Source: Undaria pinnatifida (Eukaryota > Sar > Phaeophyceae > Laminariales > Alariaceae). From it: DNA of 64,000 nucleotides. Position 1 is the stretch's first letter; each line of letters opens with the position of its first letter. Shown here piece after piece: positions 45,590 to 56,812 of the stretch. The stretch spans positions 9,744,699 to 9,808,698 of the forward strand of contig JABAKD010000026.1 of the NCBI GenBank assembly GCA_012845835.1, read 5' to 3'. A program made the position numbers and the translations under genes. The notes under the pieces were generated by a model that saw only the letters and a list, made by a program, of their open reading frames with translations, had not been told where the DNA came from and made no database searches.

Positions 45590-46075
45590 TTAATAAAAAA
45601 AAATACACTCCTGCTGTGAGATCGAGGATTTAGTCGAAACTAGATATAGGTCGGCGACTCCCCTTGCAACTACAGTGTAGCTATCAGGGTCAACAGGGTG
45701 ATGTTAGTCGGTCTGTGCGCGGAAACTATAAAACCCGTTTCTGAGGGGACAAAATCTGACAGCTGTGGAAGGAAATATATCAGATTATCAAGTGAATCCT
45801 ATAAGTCGAGTGACCGGTGAGGGGAGGGCGGACAGTTTAAGGACGTGGGGGCCTGCCTTTGATCAAAAGCGAGCGCGGGGGGGGGGGAGGGGGTGGGGGT
45901 GGGGGGGGGGGGGACGGGCGGGGCAGCTCAATCTGCGTGGACACTATAAATCCTATCCTGTAAATCATACAACCAGCGAGGAGAGAGCGGTGCGTTCGAG
46001 GGGCTTGGGGGGGCGAAAGGGTCTTTTAAACAACATGTTTACGTCGTATAGATGTAGGGGTTTAAAATAATGTAA
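45590..46075 (+). repeat. Composite repeat, plus copy with an internal head deletion
   Basis: The head runs CTCCTGCTGTGAGATCGAGG and then jumps to AGATATAGGTCGGCGACTCC, lacking about 85 bp present in other copies. Modules and G runs follow at 45,875-45,915. Confidence 0.85.
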
Positions 46076-46600
46076 CATCGTTTCCCTTGAGATAAGAAGT
46101 TATATCTTCAGCAGTGATCACAAGCCCTCTTCCTCACATGTGCACCCCCACCATGATCACATGTGTGTCACATGTATACCATGACCTACGTGATGTTGAA
46201 TGATGTTGTTCTATAACAGCACCTAATTTTACTGGTAGCTCATTCCCTTGATCACCAAACTAGTATATACTATCATAGATGTATGTGTATGTTAACCCGT
46301 TGGCTTACTCTATGTCGTCGCTATTTTCATTTACGAGTAATACATTTGTATTTTAATTTTAATAATATGGAGATGGAAAAAAGTCAAGAACAAAACAACG
46401 TGTTGTGTCATTCCTGTTATGTTTAGGTGTGTGCACCATGTCAACAACAAAACGGCTGCGGTTCCTGGGTATGGAGCGCACTCACCCGTGACAGTCTCTA
46501 AGCAGGAGGGCTCGTCCTCCCTCCCTGACTCCTACGGTGCTACAAAAAGATAACCACTACTTGTCTTTGGGTTCCATAATATGGTCGATCCTAGTACTAG
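46076..46600. other. No recognisable feature
   Basis: AT-rich, with CACATGTG-type words near 46,134-46,175. No open frame of note. Confidence 0.4.
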
Positions 46601-46610
46601 CATCCTCGTG

Positions 46611-46930
46611 TTATGCCGGTCGCCCCGGTGGCGTGTCAGGTTATCCTTTGAAGAGCCTGATATAGGCCAGTTTTGTGAGTTCGAATCCCCCCGAGTGCAT
46701 ACTCACTCGCATAAATTCGTGGGGAATTTTCTTGGGCACAAATTGACTTACGGAAAGCGCGAGAGCGTGAGTTAGGTAACACTCGATGAAAAATCGACGA
46801 CCAGAGCGATTGATTGCTGAACCCTATGCGAGATAAAAGTTGAAGGCAAGAACTGGGGGGAAGAAGGGACGACAAATGTGACCACGGCGTGTCCTGACGC
46901 TGAAAGACGTGTGTGAAAAAAAAAAAAACG
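46611..46930 (+). repeat. tRNA-derived SINE, copy at 46.6 kb
   Basis: The head reads GCCGGTCGCCCCGGTGGCGTG...GAGTTCGAATCCCCCCGAGTG (B box at about 46,677). The body matches 32,578-32,880 throughout, ending in a 13-A run (46,916-46,928). The 5' start is better preserved than in the other copies. Confidence 0.87.
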
Positions 46931-47079
46931 TTGAGCGCCAGCAGTCAATCCGTTCGCCCTTCGATCTGGATCTGGAACATATCATGACCTCCACCAACGT
47001 CACCGACTTTGTATAACAGCCAGGTATACGTACATTAGAGTAAATATTTGAGCATATATTATTCCGTGTGCGATACCTA

Positions 47080-47180
47080 CCCTACATATACGGTGCGGTT
47101 GTCCGGTGCGATTTCGAAAAATTGAAAATCCTACGGTGCCGTTCGGTGGCGTTTTCAAGCATCGTAAATGCTGTACTTCG
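47080..47180 (+). repeat. CCTACGGTGCGGTT repeat fragment
   Basis: CGGTGCGGTTGTCCGGTGCG, ATTTCGAAAAATTGAAAATC, CCTACGGTGCCGTTCGG, same words and spacing as 29,220-29,260. Confidence 0.75.
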
Positions 47181-47439
47181 GGCCGCGTCTCCTCTGTATC
47201 ACGTGTGTGAAGAATTTCTTCGTCGTTTTCAAGCAAGCGGTTGCGTTGACATTTATTCTACCTGGCTTCATGTAAAGGAAAGGAACACCACTTAGCGATC
47301 ATCTACTACGGGCTAGGGCATGTTTTCATGAGCAACACTAACAAGAGCACCAGACGTGTACGCGACATCTACAGGACCTCAACCTCTTCGACAACAGAGA
47401 AGAGAAAACAGGACGCATAATCGTACACTAAATTATAAT

Positions 47440-48345
47440 GTAAAAAATGAGTACCCAGACAGATATGGTAATAGCGTGGTAAACCACACGACCAACTTAT
47501 TGCGCAGGGTATTTCGTGCCTCCGCATGTTTGCATGATTGCCTGACAATCTCTACCAAACGCAGTAACGTTTGCCTAACTAAGAAAAGTTACCCATGCGT
47601 TCAATAGTGGTGACATCGCATGCCCACATCACCTCGCTTGCTTTATTTGTAATATGTACCTCTGTCTTAGTATTGGCGACCTCAGAGCCCTACATCGGCA
47701 CGGTAAAAATCATGGGTATGAAATCGTACGTCTAAGAAATTTTATTTGAAAAGGAAGTACACGCAGACATGTTGAAATTCCGGTAAACATCACTAAATAC
47801 GTACCGTCTGCATGATCGCCTCGCCCAAACTATCCCAAGCAAAGTGTGACCAACGAAGTAACGAAATTGAGCGCGTGCACACCAAGCGTTCCTCTTGAAA
47901 CACTGATGATTCGCATTTCTCCCTCTCGTGCTCAATGGCCGTGACGTTGCATGCCCACATCACCTCGCCTGTTGTATTAGGCAGTACGTAAATCTTTGTT
48001 ATGCTTAGCGATGTCAGAAAATAACCACGCGTATAGCAAACCCATCGTATATCTATGCGACCTAGCCCCTCCCCCCCCCGCCCCCCGCCCCCCGGGCCAC
48101 ATTCCCCCCCTCACACCCACACAAAATATTTATAACTTCCACGCACAAATTGAGCTGCCCCATCCGCCCCCTCCCCCCCCTCCCTACCTCCCTCCCCTCT
48201 TTTGAACAAATCAGGCCCCCACGTCCTCAAAAAGTCCGCCCTCCCCTCACCGATTGTTCGACTTACAGGATTCACTTGATTAACTGATGCATTTCCTTCC
48301 ACAGCTGTCAGAGTTTGTTCCCCTCAGAAACGGGTTTTATATATT
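47440..48345 (-). repeat. G-tract composite repeat, minus copy, mostly tail
   Basis: Two tail sub-modules (AGATATGGTAATAGCGTGGTAA at about 47,461; GTCTGCATGATCGCCTCGCC at 47,807), one C-tract stretch (48,068-48,190) and the start of a head (to 48,340). Confidence 0.82.
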
Positions 48346-48552
48346 ATAAAAAAATGAAAATACACTCCTGCTGTGAGATCGAATATTTTGTCGAAACTCA
48401 TCTTTGCAAGCTGTGTGTGATACTCCGATCACGCGAATTACGGGTTGTGTGCCCTCATTAAGGATCTAGGTCGGCGACTCCCCTTGCAACTACAGTGGAG
48501 CTATCAGGGCCAACAGGGTGATGTTGGGCACTCTGTGCGCGGAAACTATATA
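48346..48552 (+). repeat. Composite-repeat head, plus orientation
   Basis: Starts after TATATTATAAAAAAATG and stops at GTGCGCGGAAACTATA, where it meets the CAG block. Confidence 0.85.
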
Positions 48553-48553
48553 T

Positions 48554-48840
48554 GGTAAAATTATACGGTGCGGTGACCCGTGCGGGTTTGAAGAAGAAAA
48601 AAAAAGCACGTATTCTGTGCCGTGTTCGGTGCGGTTATAACTCCGGACCGAACCGCACCCAAAACCGATGAGACAAAACGCACCGCGAAATCAAAACAAA
48701 AAACTGCAAAAAAGCAGCAGAGCAAGCAGCAGCACAGCAGCAGCAGAGCAGCAGCAGCAACCCAACAAAAGCGCAAAACAAGATCACCCCGCAGCTCTAA
48801 TGCAAAAAAAGTAAATATACACAACAGCTGGAAAGCAAGG
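48554..48840 (-). repeat. CAG-rich block, inverted partner of 43,745-43,980
   Basis: (CAG)-rich at 48,712-48,758, flanked by GTGCGGTTATAACTCCGG and CCGTGCGGGTTTGAAGAAG, the complements of the 43.9-kb flanks. It has about 50 bp (GAACCGCACCCAAAACCGATG region) not in the partner. Confidence 0.85.
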
Positions 48841-48954
48841 AAAAGCAAGGAAAAGCTGGAAAGGTTCCGCAAGTAATATGGATGTTGGAGCTCTGAGAGG
48901 CCAGGGATGGGCAATCCCTGAGAAAAACAAAATTAAGTAAGTCTATATAAAATG

Positions 48955-49375
48955 AGAATACACAACAGCTGCGAGATCGAAGATTTTGTCGAAACTCATT
49001 TTCGCAAGCTGTGTGTGATACTCCGATCGTGCGTATTACGGGTTGTGTGTCCTCATTAAGGATATAGGTCGGCGACTCCCCTTGGAACTACAGTGTAGCT
49101 ATCAGGGTCAACAGGATGATGATAGTTAGTCTGTGCGCGGAAACTAAAAACCGTTTTTGATGTGGACAAAATCTGACAGCTGTGGAGGGAAATGCACCAG
49201 TTTATCAATTGCATCCCGTATGTCGTGTAAGCGGTGACGGGAGGGCGGAGTTTTTAAGAGCTCGGGGGCCTGGGTTCGAACAAGAGGGAGCGGCGAACAA
49301 ACAAAAATGAAAAGGGATAAAAAAAAAAAAGAAAAAAAATGGGGCATATCAATTGCGTAGAAGTGTTTATTACTC
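48955..49375 (+). repeat. G-tract composite repeat, plus copy, G runs lost
   Basis: Full head and the first module (to GAACAAGAGGGAGCGG), then an A-rich stretch (49,297-49,340) and the word ATCAATTGCGTAGAAGTGTTTATTACTCTG. It lies right next to the 3' side of gypsy pseudogene 2. Confidence 0.82.
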
Positions 49376-49499
49376 TGACTGGCTGATTGTTCTTGGGAAG
49401 TTGAAATGCGTGAGGAACTTCAACTAAAGTCCTTGTACGATACGCTCTTCTTATCTCATGACATTGGGGCACAATGTTGACATGCGGGCACCTCCAAAT

Positions 49500-52400
49500 G
49501 CCTAGCGTTGATGGTTTATCCTTAATGAGAAACAATCTTGAAAATTAGTCAGCGAGGCTTTAGCTGGCCCGCGTTTGGGATTTTCTATACCTTCAATGAA
49601 TGGAGTATACTGGCCGATTTTCACGGTGAGCACAAAGCTATCAAGATCCAGTACCGGTAAAAATGTAGTTCCTATAAACAAGTCGCCAAGTGCTGCAAAT
49701 TCCAGTTCATAACTAAACGCGTCATCATGGTATGTCTTCATACGACCTAAATGAACGGACGTTTCCGCAAATTCGCCATCTCTCGCGACGCGTTTGATTT
49801 CGGGCGATAAATGTGAACGTACAGTAAAAGGACCTCGTCAGAAACTCAAGTTTGGCGGTGGGTCCATCAGCTACGGATTAGGGACAGTGCACGTGCGCTT
49901 GATCCCCAGGCTGATATTGCGGAATGGACAACTTCTCGTTGGATCCTGCCTGCTTATTATCGGCGCGTTCCTGGAATTTGAAACAAACAATTTCGTACGC
50001 AGCCTGCGAATTTTCAACGGTACGACGGGATTGTTCCACTCGCATTCCAAAGCCAGACGTAGACGGCACGCCAAGAATAGTGCCCAAGGGAAATAAAGCT
50101 CTACGGCTAAAAATACAAAGGTGAGGGGTTTCTTCGAGCGTCTGGTTGTAAGCGGTAATATGGGCAAGCTGAACGAACGATAATAATTCTGCTCAATTGT
50201 CGTGTTAAATATTTACGTACAACGCCAAGATATTATGCATTGTACTATGCACACGCTTTAACAGCTGCTGAATTGGTTTGTGGGCGATACGCTGACGTGT
50301 GCGTCATTTCAAGCCCAAATACGGATTGCAATTCTTTAATGAGAGCTCGTTTTGGAATTCACTTCCCAAGTCACTGTTAAGGGTTTCAGGAGCTGAGAAA
50401 ACGGGGAGAACACGCTCTACAAGAGTGCGGGCGATTGTGGCTGCTGATTTGTCATGAATCGTGAATAAAACGAGGAAACGAGTCAGGTGGTCTATCACAG
50501 ACATTAAATACTTCGAGTTATTCGACGACGACTTATTCTCTACTAAATCTACAGGCAAACATTGAAGCGGACGGGAAACGGGACGGTGACCAAAAGGTAT
50601 ATTTGTAGGACGGTGTTACGTCTTGCGACGTTGGCACGATGAACAGCATAAAATGTGCCTTGCTACATCGTTCGTCATAGTGGGCCACCAATAACAATCT
50701 CGGATTTTATCGAACGTAGCTTTAAAAGCTAGATGACTTCCCGACGCTGGTAGGTAATGACACGAGTGGACGATTAATTTCTTTAAACCGGTGGGCATAA
50801 CGAGTTGGTCACGGAATAAACTGCGTTTACGCAGAAAACCCGGTTAATGCAACCAGCAAAATATTTTTTCGTTCAAAAAAGAATGACTCATGCTGTTCTT
50901 GGTCTCACCATCGTGAGCGGCCACAGTAGCAGGTGCGTTCACGTAATCGATACACGGGATGAGCTCAGCACGCTGTTGTTCCAGTGATTTCTCTGGGTCA
51001 AATAAAAGAAACAAAGACACCGCACTGCCAAACAATTCTGTACCATGATGTACCATATGTACGTCGTCAAGGTTTGGCGAGAAGACTTGGAAGTCACGTG
51101 GGCCAGGTGCACGGTACAGTCCATCGCTCGGAACGCTGCGGCAGATAGATGCTGGGGTAGGCTCTTGCGGTAGCGGTTCTTGCTATACTTCTGCAAATAA
51201 TCGGGACAATGCGTCAGGAACAACGTTTAACTTTACCGCAACGTGCTTAACGTGAAAGTCAAAGATTTTAATTGCAATAGCCTAACGAGTAAACATATGG
51301 GACGTATCATTCATGTAGTACAGATGGGTCAATGCTTGATGATCGGTAATCACCGTGAAATGTTTCCCAATTATGTACGGTCTCCAATGAACAAGTGCGA
51401 GGACGACTCCACAGTAAGCTTTCATCGATGCGGAGTAATGACGTTGCTCATGTGTGAATCGTTGACTACAGTGCGCGACAATGTCAAGGTCAGACTTCGG
51501 CTCGTCATTTCCGACGGCTGAGCAAGAAACACGCCAACTTCTATATCACTGGCATCTACATGCACAACAAATTCACGCTCATAATCAGGTTATTTCATGA
51601 CCAGGGCCGACCCCGGTACGCGTTTGATGTGACCGAACGCAGTATCTTGCATTTGCCCCTATGCGCTCTTAAAACGTGGTCTAGTTAAAACTTCTTAACG
51701 GGCGAGGTCAACGAGCAGTGCGGTTTGCTTGGGCGAAATTTGCAACGAACTGTCGGAAGAAATTCATCACCCATAAAACGGAACGTAGATCTTTGATGCA
51801 GGTGGGAGTAGGTAGCTCTCAAATAGCTTTGAAACGGCATTTCTCCACTGCTACCCCTTCAGCAGAAAAAACATGGCCAAACACTACAACTGATTTACGA
51901 CCAAACGCTAGTGTAGACGGCTTCAGGGTGAGACCAGCTGCTTGCACCGCTGCAAAGATGCTCTCCAAAGATTTTAAAGAGTTCTGCTAAGTTACGGACA
52001 AAACGCAGAGATCGTCCATGTAAATGAGCAACTCACGTATATGGCCGAACGTTTTATGAGCCATTTCTGTAAAACGCCACGAGGAGCATTACCGCCACCA
52101 AACGGCATACTATTGTAACAGTATTTTCCGCTCTTGCTAATAAACGCTGTAAACTCGACATGGTCAGGGTGAACTGAAATCTGCCAGTAGGCGCTTTGTT
52201 CATCAGCAACGCTGATGAATTGGGCACCTCCGACAACGTCTATACTGTATTCAAGGTTCGCCATCAGCCATGTTTGACGTAAATAATGTTTGTTGATTGT
52301 ACTGCGGTAATCTTGGAGCAAAACCCCGGGTACAGAAGGAGGCCGTCCCCGGGGGGAAGAAAAGCCTGATAGCTCTACTGAAAAAGCAAGGTGATCCAAC
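49500..52400 (-). pseudogene. Ty3/gypsy pol pseudogene 2: RT, RNase H and integrase part
   Basis: Read right to left in shifting minus frames. RT (52,330-51,700): ADEQSAYWQISVHPDHVEFT with the first catalytic aspartate, KSGKYCYNSMPFG, and YMDD at 52,022-52,011, followed by an FGHVFSAEGV thumb-type segment. RNase H end (about 51,360-51,220): FTVITDHQALTHLYYM and VPDALSR. Integrase zinc-binding (50,798-50,616): HLAFKATF, CYWWPTM, CCSSC. Integrase core (50,558-50,304): VIDHLTRF and LNSDLGSEFQNE give two aspartates; a glutamate-region relic, RVHSTMHN, follows. The C-terminal YQPGD segment lies near 49,900. Several frameshifts and stops make it non-functional. It continues upstream at 55,121-55,929 and, beyond a DNA transposon, at 63,381-63,750. 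No LTR was found at the 49.4-kb side. Confidence 0.88.
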
Positions 52401-55120
52401 TAGCATCCTCGGCACCCGTGCAGCAGCGAAAGAGAGTACAAAGCGGCCACGGCAAACAGAGCCTACTTAACAACCATGGCCATCGAAGCTGTCGCTGCGA
52501 CTCTACCTCGACGAGGGACTTCGTTGGGATGCATCAAGCAGAGGATAAACCACCCGTTGACCCTCTAAGACATTGTGTACGCGTCTCGGCCTGGTCGATC
52601 GCGCATTGATGAGTGCGGCGCAGCGCCGCCGGAGGGAGCCGTGCATCAAGGACGTCGACAACACGGTGGCAACACACGACCCGGTGTGGTGTCGTTCATG
52701 CGTTGTGTTGCTGTTTCTCGCGCGTTTACTTCCATTTTGACGAGTTGATGACAGCAATGGTACGTTCTCCGACCGGCGTGACCTTAGACACAAACTTGTG
52801 GTGAAAGTATATCTAAAATGCTGTTTGTTGTACTTTCGGCGTACCGGGTACACCGATGCAACAAGCGTGCTGTCTTATATGTTGCACTCTGATGTTTCGG
52901 GCCTCCGCTGTCAGCCTGTCTGGTGGCGGGCGTGACGGTGGCGTGGCAGACGACGTCAAGTGGGAGGAGATGTTCACCGGCAATAATCATATCCCACCGC
53001 GTTCAGCAATCTGAACCGGCATCCGGAGAGCTAGCCGGTATTTAAGGTGTGGATGCACTGCTACCCCCTTCGGTTGGTTCGAGGAGGCTGCGTGTTACCA
53101 CTCGTCCAGCGAAGAAAGCAGCGTATCCGCGTGCACGCGATATCCCCGTCCTCGCCTGTGTCAACGACGCCTGGTATGAGAAGTTACCTTCCACGTCCGA
53201 ATGCCCTGCCAAAGTACCATGATTCGCCGCCGCGAAGCCCTTCACGTGGGGATGCTGGTCCCTTACCGAAAGTATATTTTGTTCGATTTTACTTTTTTTT
53301 GTAGGTTTCGCGGCTACTTCCTGTCGGACACCATGTGCGTCCTGAAGCCATCGAGATTACAACGATACCTCGGCATTTTGGTACAATTCGAACACCACCT
53401 GGTTCTGGGTGCCGGTAGGCAAGCCTCAAAACCTTCACGCTGTCATCCGTCCTTAGACGATTGGAGCGGTGCGGAATTACAGTCGCGGGGGTGGGGTTCT
53501 CGGCGGATAGGAGGGTTTCCCTCCAAGTGTTTTCCCCGACACTTCAACTATGAAGAGTTGTTCGCGCTGCTCGACAGAGTGCTGTTGAGCGCAACCGAGA
53601 CAGCTCTGACAAGCGCAGTTGGTGGTGGGCGTAGACAACCATGCCGTGGTGGACACGTCCACACCTACCCGCGGGTTGTTCGTCGGATTATTCCAGCTAG
53701 AGATAGACCAGGGTTTCGGCCTGTCCCTGTGATGAGTGCCGACGGCAGAGGTACTAGCGTCGAGTCGGGGTGGGGGTGTAGCAGGGACCTCCGTTGATGG
53801 CATTCCAGCTGCGTCACCTAGTATGGGACACGCGCCGTCGCACACAGAGGCTGCTCACAGCAGCAGAACGCACCGCATTAATTCGGGACGTAGTGGTCTT
53901 CTGCGTGACACTATATAGACAGGCAAGTGCGGCGTCAAAGTGTCGGTAGCGGTTGAATTTGTTGCAGATGATAGGAAGCGAGATGTGTATGTTTCAAGCG
54001 CTTCTTCGGAAGATGTTGCGAAGTTCCTCCAAACCAGTCGTGGTAAGGACGAGCGTAGACTGCCGAAATCTTTGCACGGTCGCAGCCGTGATAGAGTATC
54101 GACAGAAGGCGGAATGCATGCACGGATCTCCGACATAGAGGTCAGGATTGTGGTTCCCGAGTGTTAAAGGATGCGGGAACACGAGATATGTGGCGCTAAT
54201 GCAGGCGTAGATGACCACCAACCTCCAGACGCATTTACGGGCGGAGGGCATGGAGAACATCAAGCAGTACACCGTGCGCTATCCCGGTTGGAAGGGGTGG
54301 CGAGCCACATAATGAACCGTACGGGCATGGGCATTTTTACGGCAGAAATGGGTGACATTCCGCAACGGTCGAACACACAGTCACGTAGTGTTAACAGCCT
54401 CCGCCGCCGTGGCGGGGGCGAAGTGTTTGCAATAAACGGCGTTCATAGAGGCAAACGTCCTGGAGGTGTCTGCAAAGTTTTCATGTTCAAACACAGCGTG
54501 TGCACGGGACTATCGAAGCCGAATCTACTAGGGGTCAAGGTACTATATTAGTTTGGGTATCATAAGGACGACAAGAAACCCGAAGGAAGGATGCTAACAA
54601 GAGAGAAATGAACTGCACCCTGAGAGAAGGGCCAAGGGGCAACAAATCTGGGTGTGATCTCATGCCTCAGCAGAGAGGATTCATTGATCCCAAACTATAT
54701 ACGAGTTAAAGCGTCAGCGAAGTATTACAGCTTCAATTTGGAGCATTACCCCTGGGACAGAGTATGGCCGTCCCCGGGGTGGGAGATAAGGCTGATAGCT
54801 GTACAGAAAAAACAAGACGATCCCATTTGCATCGTCGGCTGCCGTGCAGCACCTAGGGAGAGTAGGAAGTGGTTATGGCAAACAGACCATCCCTTGTCCA
54901 TAATTGTGCGCGAGACACGCCAACAACGACACCAGTTTTGTTTTGCAGTGTTATTTTTCCCGGGGTAACTACTCTCTGCGACGAGGTGCCGCGTCGGTTA
55001 CCATCGAATCAACGCGGGAGTAGTAGCCCTGGGTGAGAGTCCCCGACTGATCGCAGCAGAGAGGCCTCTCTGAGTCCAAATTATATACGAGTTAAAGCGT
55101 CGGCGAAAATGTTACAGCAG
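52330..55120. mobile_element. Unresolved insert inside the gypsy 2 reverse transcriptase
   Basis: The RT sequence breaks between the VVDRNDGKPRF-type block (ending about 55,118, AATTACTGCTG on the minus strand) and the next block (starting about 52,320, GATTACCGCAGTAC). About 2.8 kb of other sequence lies between. Inside, two diverged repeat pairs occur: GGCCGTCCCCGGGG through GGCAAACAGA (52,347-52,460 and 54,771-54,887), and GCAGAGAGG...ACGAGTTAAAGCGTC (54,670-54,715 and 55,055-55,100). A minus-strand frame (54,136-53,855) with FATSSEEALETYTSRFL looks faintly Gag-like. An old LTR element is the most likely content, but I cannot define its ends. Confidence 0.45.
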
Positions 55121-55929
55121 TAATTAACTCGAAACCGAGGTTAACCATCGTTACGATCTACGACGGCTACAGAGCCCCACTGACTTGAGCGCTCTTTCTT
55201 AAATGTCGTAATCAAGCAAATCTTGAACACACTTGTTAATATCGGCTTCAGTGCGTGGATTGGCTCGATACGGACGACCGCTCACAGGTTTTGTATAATC
55301 GGGTAGAGTCAATGTTGCTTCAGCAATAGTACACTTGCTGAGTTCTGCCCGAGACAAAGATAAGACAGGAAGATACTTGGCACAGACATGTACAATTTCT
55401 GAATGTTGTTGCAATGGTAAAGGTAAAATGAACAAAAGCTTTAAATAAGGTTGCAGCGATTTCGGCACTTGCAGCTGCGACTTTCTGTCAGTGTTATTGG
55501 TAATGATTCTACAGCATGTACGTGTGACTGAGCAGGGAACACCACAGCATTTCGACAAAAAACCTAGTTCTAATCCTACGTGTATGGCAATAGACTCGGA
55601 AGATGGGTTAGCTATTTGAATAGCGACGGGGCCAATTATCACCATCCACGTGGCTACAGTACAAGCTAATTTAAATTGCCTAAATTCAACGGGATAATTT
55701 TTGCGCAACATCTCGTTTTCTGAGAGTACGCGCCGTTCAATGACTACTTCAGTACCGTGAGACGGTTTTACATCAGTAAATATAGTACTAACGGCTGCAT
55801 ATTGAGGGCGTAAATTATTACGGTGACGCGATTTTACAGCGGGAATTTCAGCATCTTTGTGCACTGCTGCAACGATAATATGCGACGCAGTGGGTGGGGT
55901 GCGATGTGAACGAGTATCAGTCGACCTAT
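55121..55929 (-). pseudogene. Gypsy 2 polyprotein segment between protease and RT
   Basis: A long minus-strand open segment ends at 55,199 with TLPDYTKPVSGRPYRANP and ADINKCVQDLLDYDI, the block that precedes the RT fingers in Ty3/gypsy polyproteins; the frame shifts there and continues as an RT fingers block to about 55,121. Upstream it reaches the target-site duplication at 55,930-55,937 and is then cut by the DNA transposon. The open frame runs on into transposon sequence (to 56,212), but that upstream part is an accident of the junction. Confidence 0.82.
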
Positions 55930-55937
55930 GGATAGCT
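55930..55937. other. Target-site duplication, left (GGATAGCT)
   Basis: Exact match to 63,373-63,380, immediately outside the left terminal inverted repeat. Confidence 0.95.
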
Positions 55938-55962
55938 GGCTCGACCCCCATGGTCTTACCTG
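55938..55962 (+). repeat. Left terminal inverted repeat
   Basis: 25 bp starting GGCTCGACCCCCATGG and ending CTTACCTG; exact inverse of 63,348-63,372. Confidence 0.95.
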
Positions 55963-55970
55963 CCCACCCA

Positions 55971-56058
55971 TAGTACAGGCCAATCAGAAGGCTCCATTTA
56001 GGTCTTTTTTCTGGTACACAGCCCTTCCCCATAGTACACCGTAGTACAGGCCAATCAG
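55971..56058 (+). promoter_or_regulatory. Subterminal direct repeats with CCAAT boxes
   Basis: TAGTACAGGCCAATCAG occurs twice, at 55,971-55,987 and 56,042-56,058, 71 bp apart in the same orientation, upstream of the gene. Such repeats may be transposase-binding sites, promoter CCAAT elements, or both. Further TAGTAC words follow at 56,091 and 56,120. Confidence 0.55.
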
Positions 56059-56188
56059 CGAGCGACACGGGGGTTGTGCGCGACGCAACTCTGGTAGTAC
56101 ACGTAGTAGTGCTGCTGTAGTACTGCTGTGGTGGGCTCTTCGGAAGCGGAGCCCCAGCGGCGGCGGCGTACCTCAAAAGCTCAAAAAC

Positions 56189-56812
56189 ATGAGGCAAATA
56201 CATGTTGTCCACGCCTGCCGTAGATTGGTCTTTGTGGCGCTGCTGCTATTCGCCCGGGCTGGAATTCAGCGTGTGGTCGCTCCTCCTGCCCCTGTCGGAC
56301 GGCCGGCAGGAAAGAAGAATCGAGTGGGTGCGGGCAAACCAGGACCTCTATCCCAGGCCGACAAGAGACGCAAGATCATGGAGACGAAACGGCATGATAG
56401 CCGGTGGAAACGGTGTTCGGGGGTTGGAGGAGCAGGGCAGGGTTACTCCGCCGGGGGCAACAGCAGTGCTGGGCTACGTCGTTACTCGCCTGGAGGGGAT
56501 ACTGGAGGTAGCAGCGGCGGAGGTGGCGACAGCAGTAGCAACAGCCACAGCAACAGCAACAGCGGCGGCGGCGGCAGCGGCAGCGGGAGCGGCAGCAGCA
56601 CCGCGATTCTGCCCACACCGGCATCCAGCAGCAGCAACAGCATAGGCGGGCAACCTTCTCCCTTGCCGGTGAGAAAAATGGATAAATTGCTCTGCTACTG
56701 CGAGGAACAGAGTATTGGTGACACTACTGCTGTTGGCAACATGTGCGCACAAGTAGTCGTGAGGTGTGTTGCTGTAGTGTTGCCCGTGCCGCATTCCCAA
56801 TGTTTGCTGTGA
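56189..56812 (+). CDS. Exonuclease-transposase gene, candidate first exon (low-complexity basic region)
   Basis: An open frame with an Arg/Lys segment (GRPAGKKNRV, QADKRRKIMETKRHDSRWKR), followed by Gly/Ser/Asn runs of a CAG-type repeat (about 56,500-56,640) and a more ordinary end (KMDKLLCYCEEQSIGD). Basic and low-complexity N-termini are common in transposases, consistent with DNA binding or nuclear import. The start codon is uncertain: the ATG at 56,189 and one at 56,202 in another frame are both open. The splice donor to the next exon was not fixed. Confidence 0.45.
   Translation: MRQIHVVHACRRLVFVALLLFARAGIQRVVAPPAPVGRPAGKKNRVGAGKPGPLSQADKRRKIMETKRHDSRWKRCSGVGGAGQGYSAGGNSSAGLRRYSPGGDTGGSSGGGGDSSSNSHSNSNSGGGGSGSGSGSSTAILPTPASSSSNSIGGQPSPLPVRKMDKLLCYCEEQSIGDTTAVGNMCAQVVVRCVAVVLPVPHSQCLL

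Noticed and set aside
53201..53797. 198-codon plus-strand gene
   Set aside because: Overlaps open minus frames of similar length, lies in the unresolved insert, and has no recognisable domain.
55938..56212. N-terminal extension of the minus-strand frame ending at 55,199
   Set aside because: Everything upstream of 55,930 belongs to the DNA transposon; the frame is open across the junction by chance.
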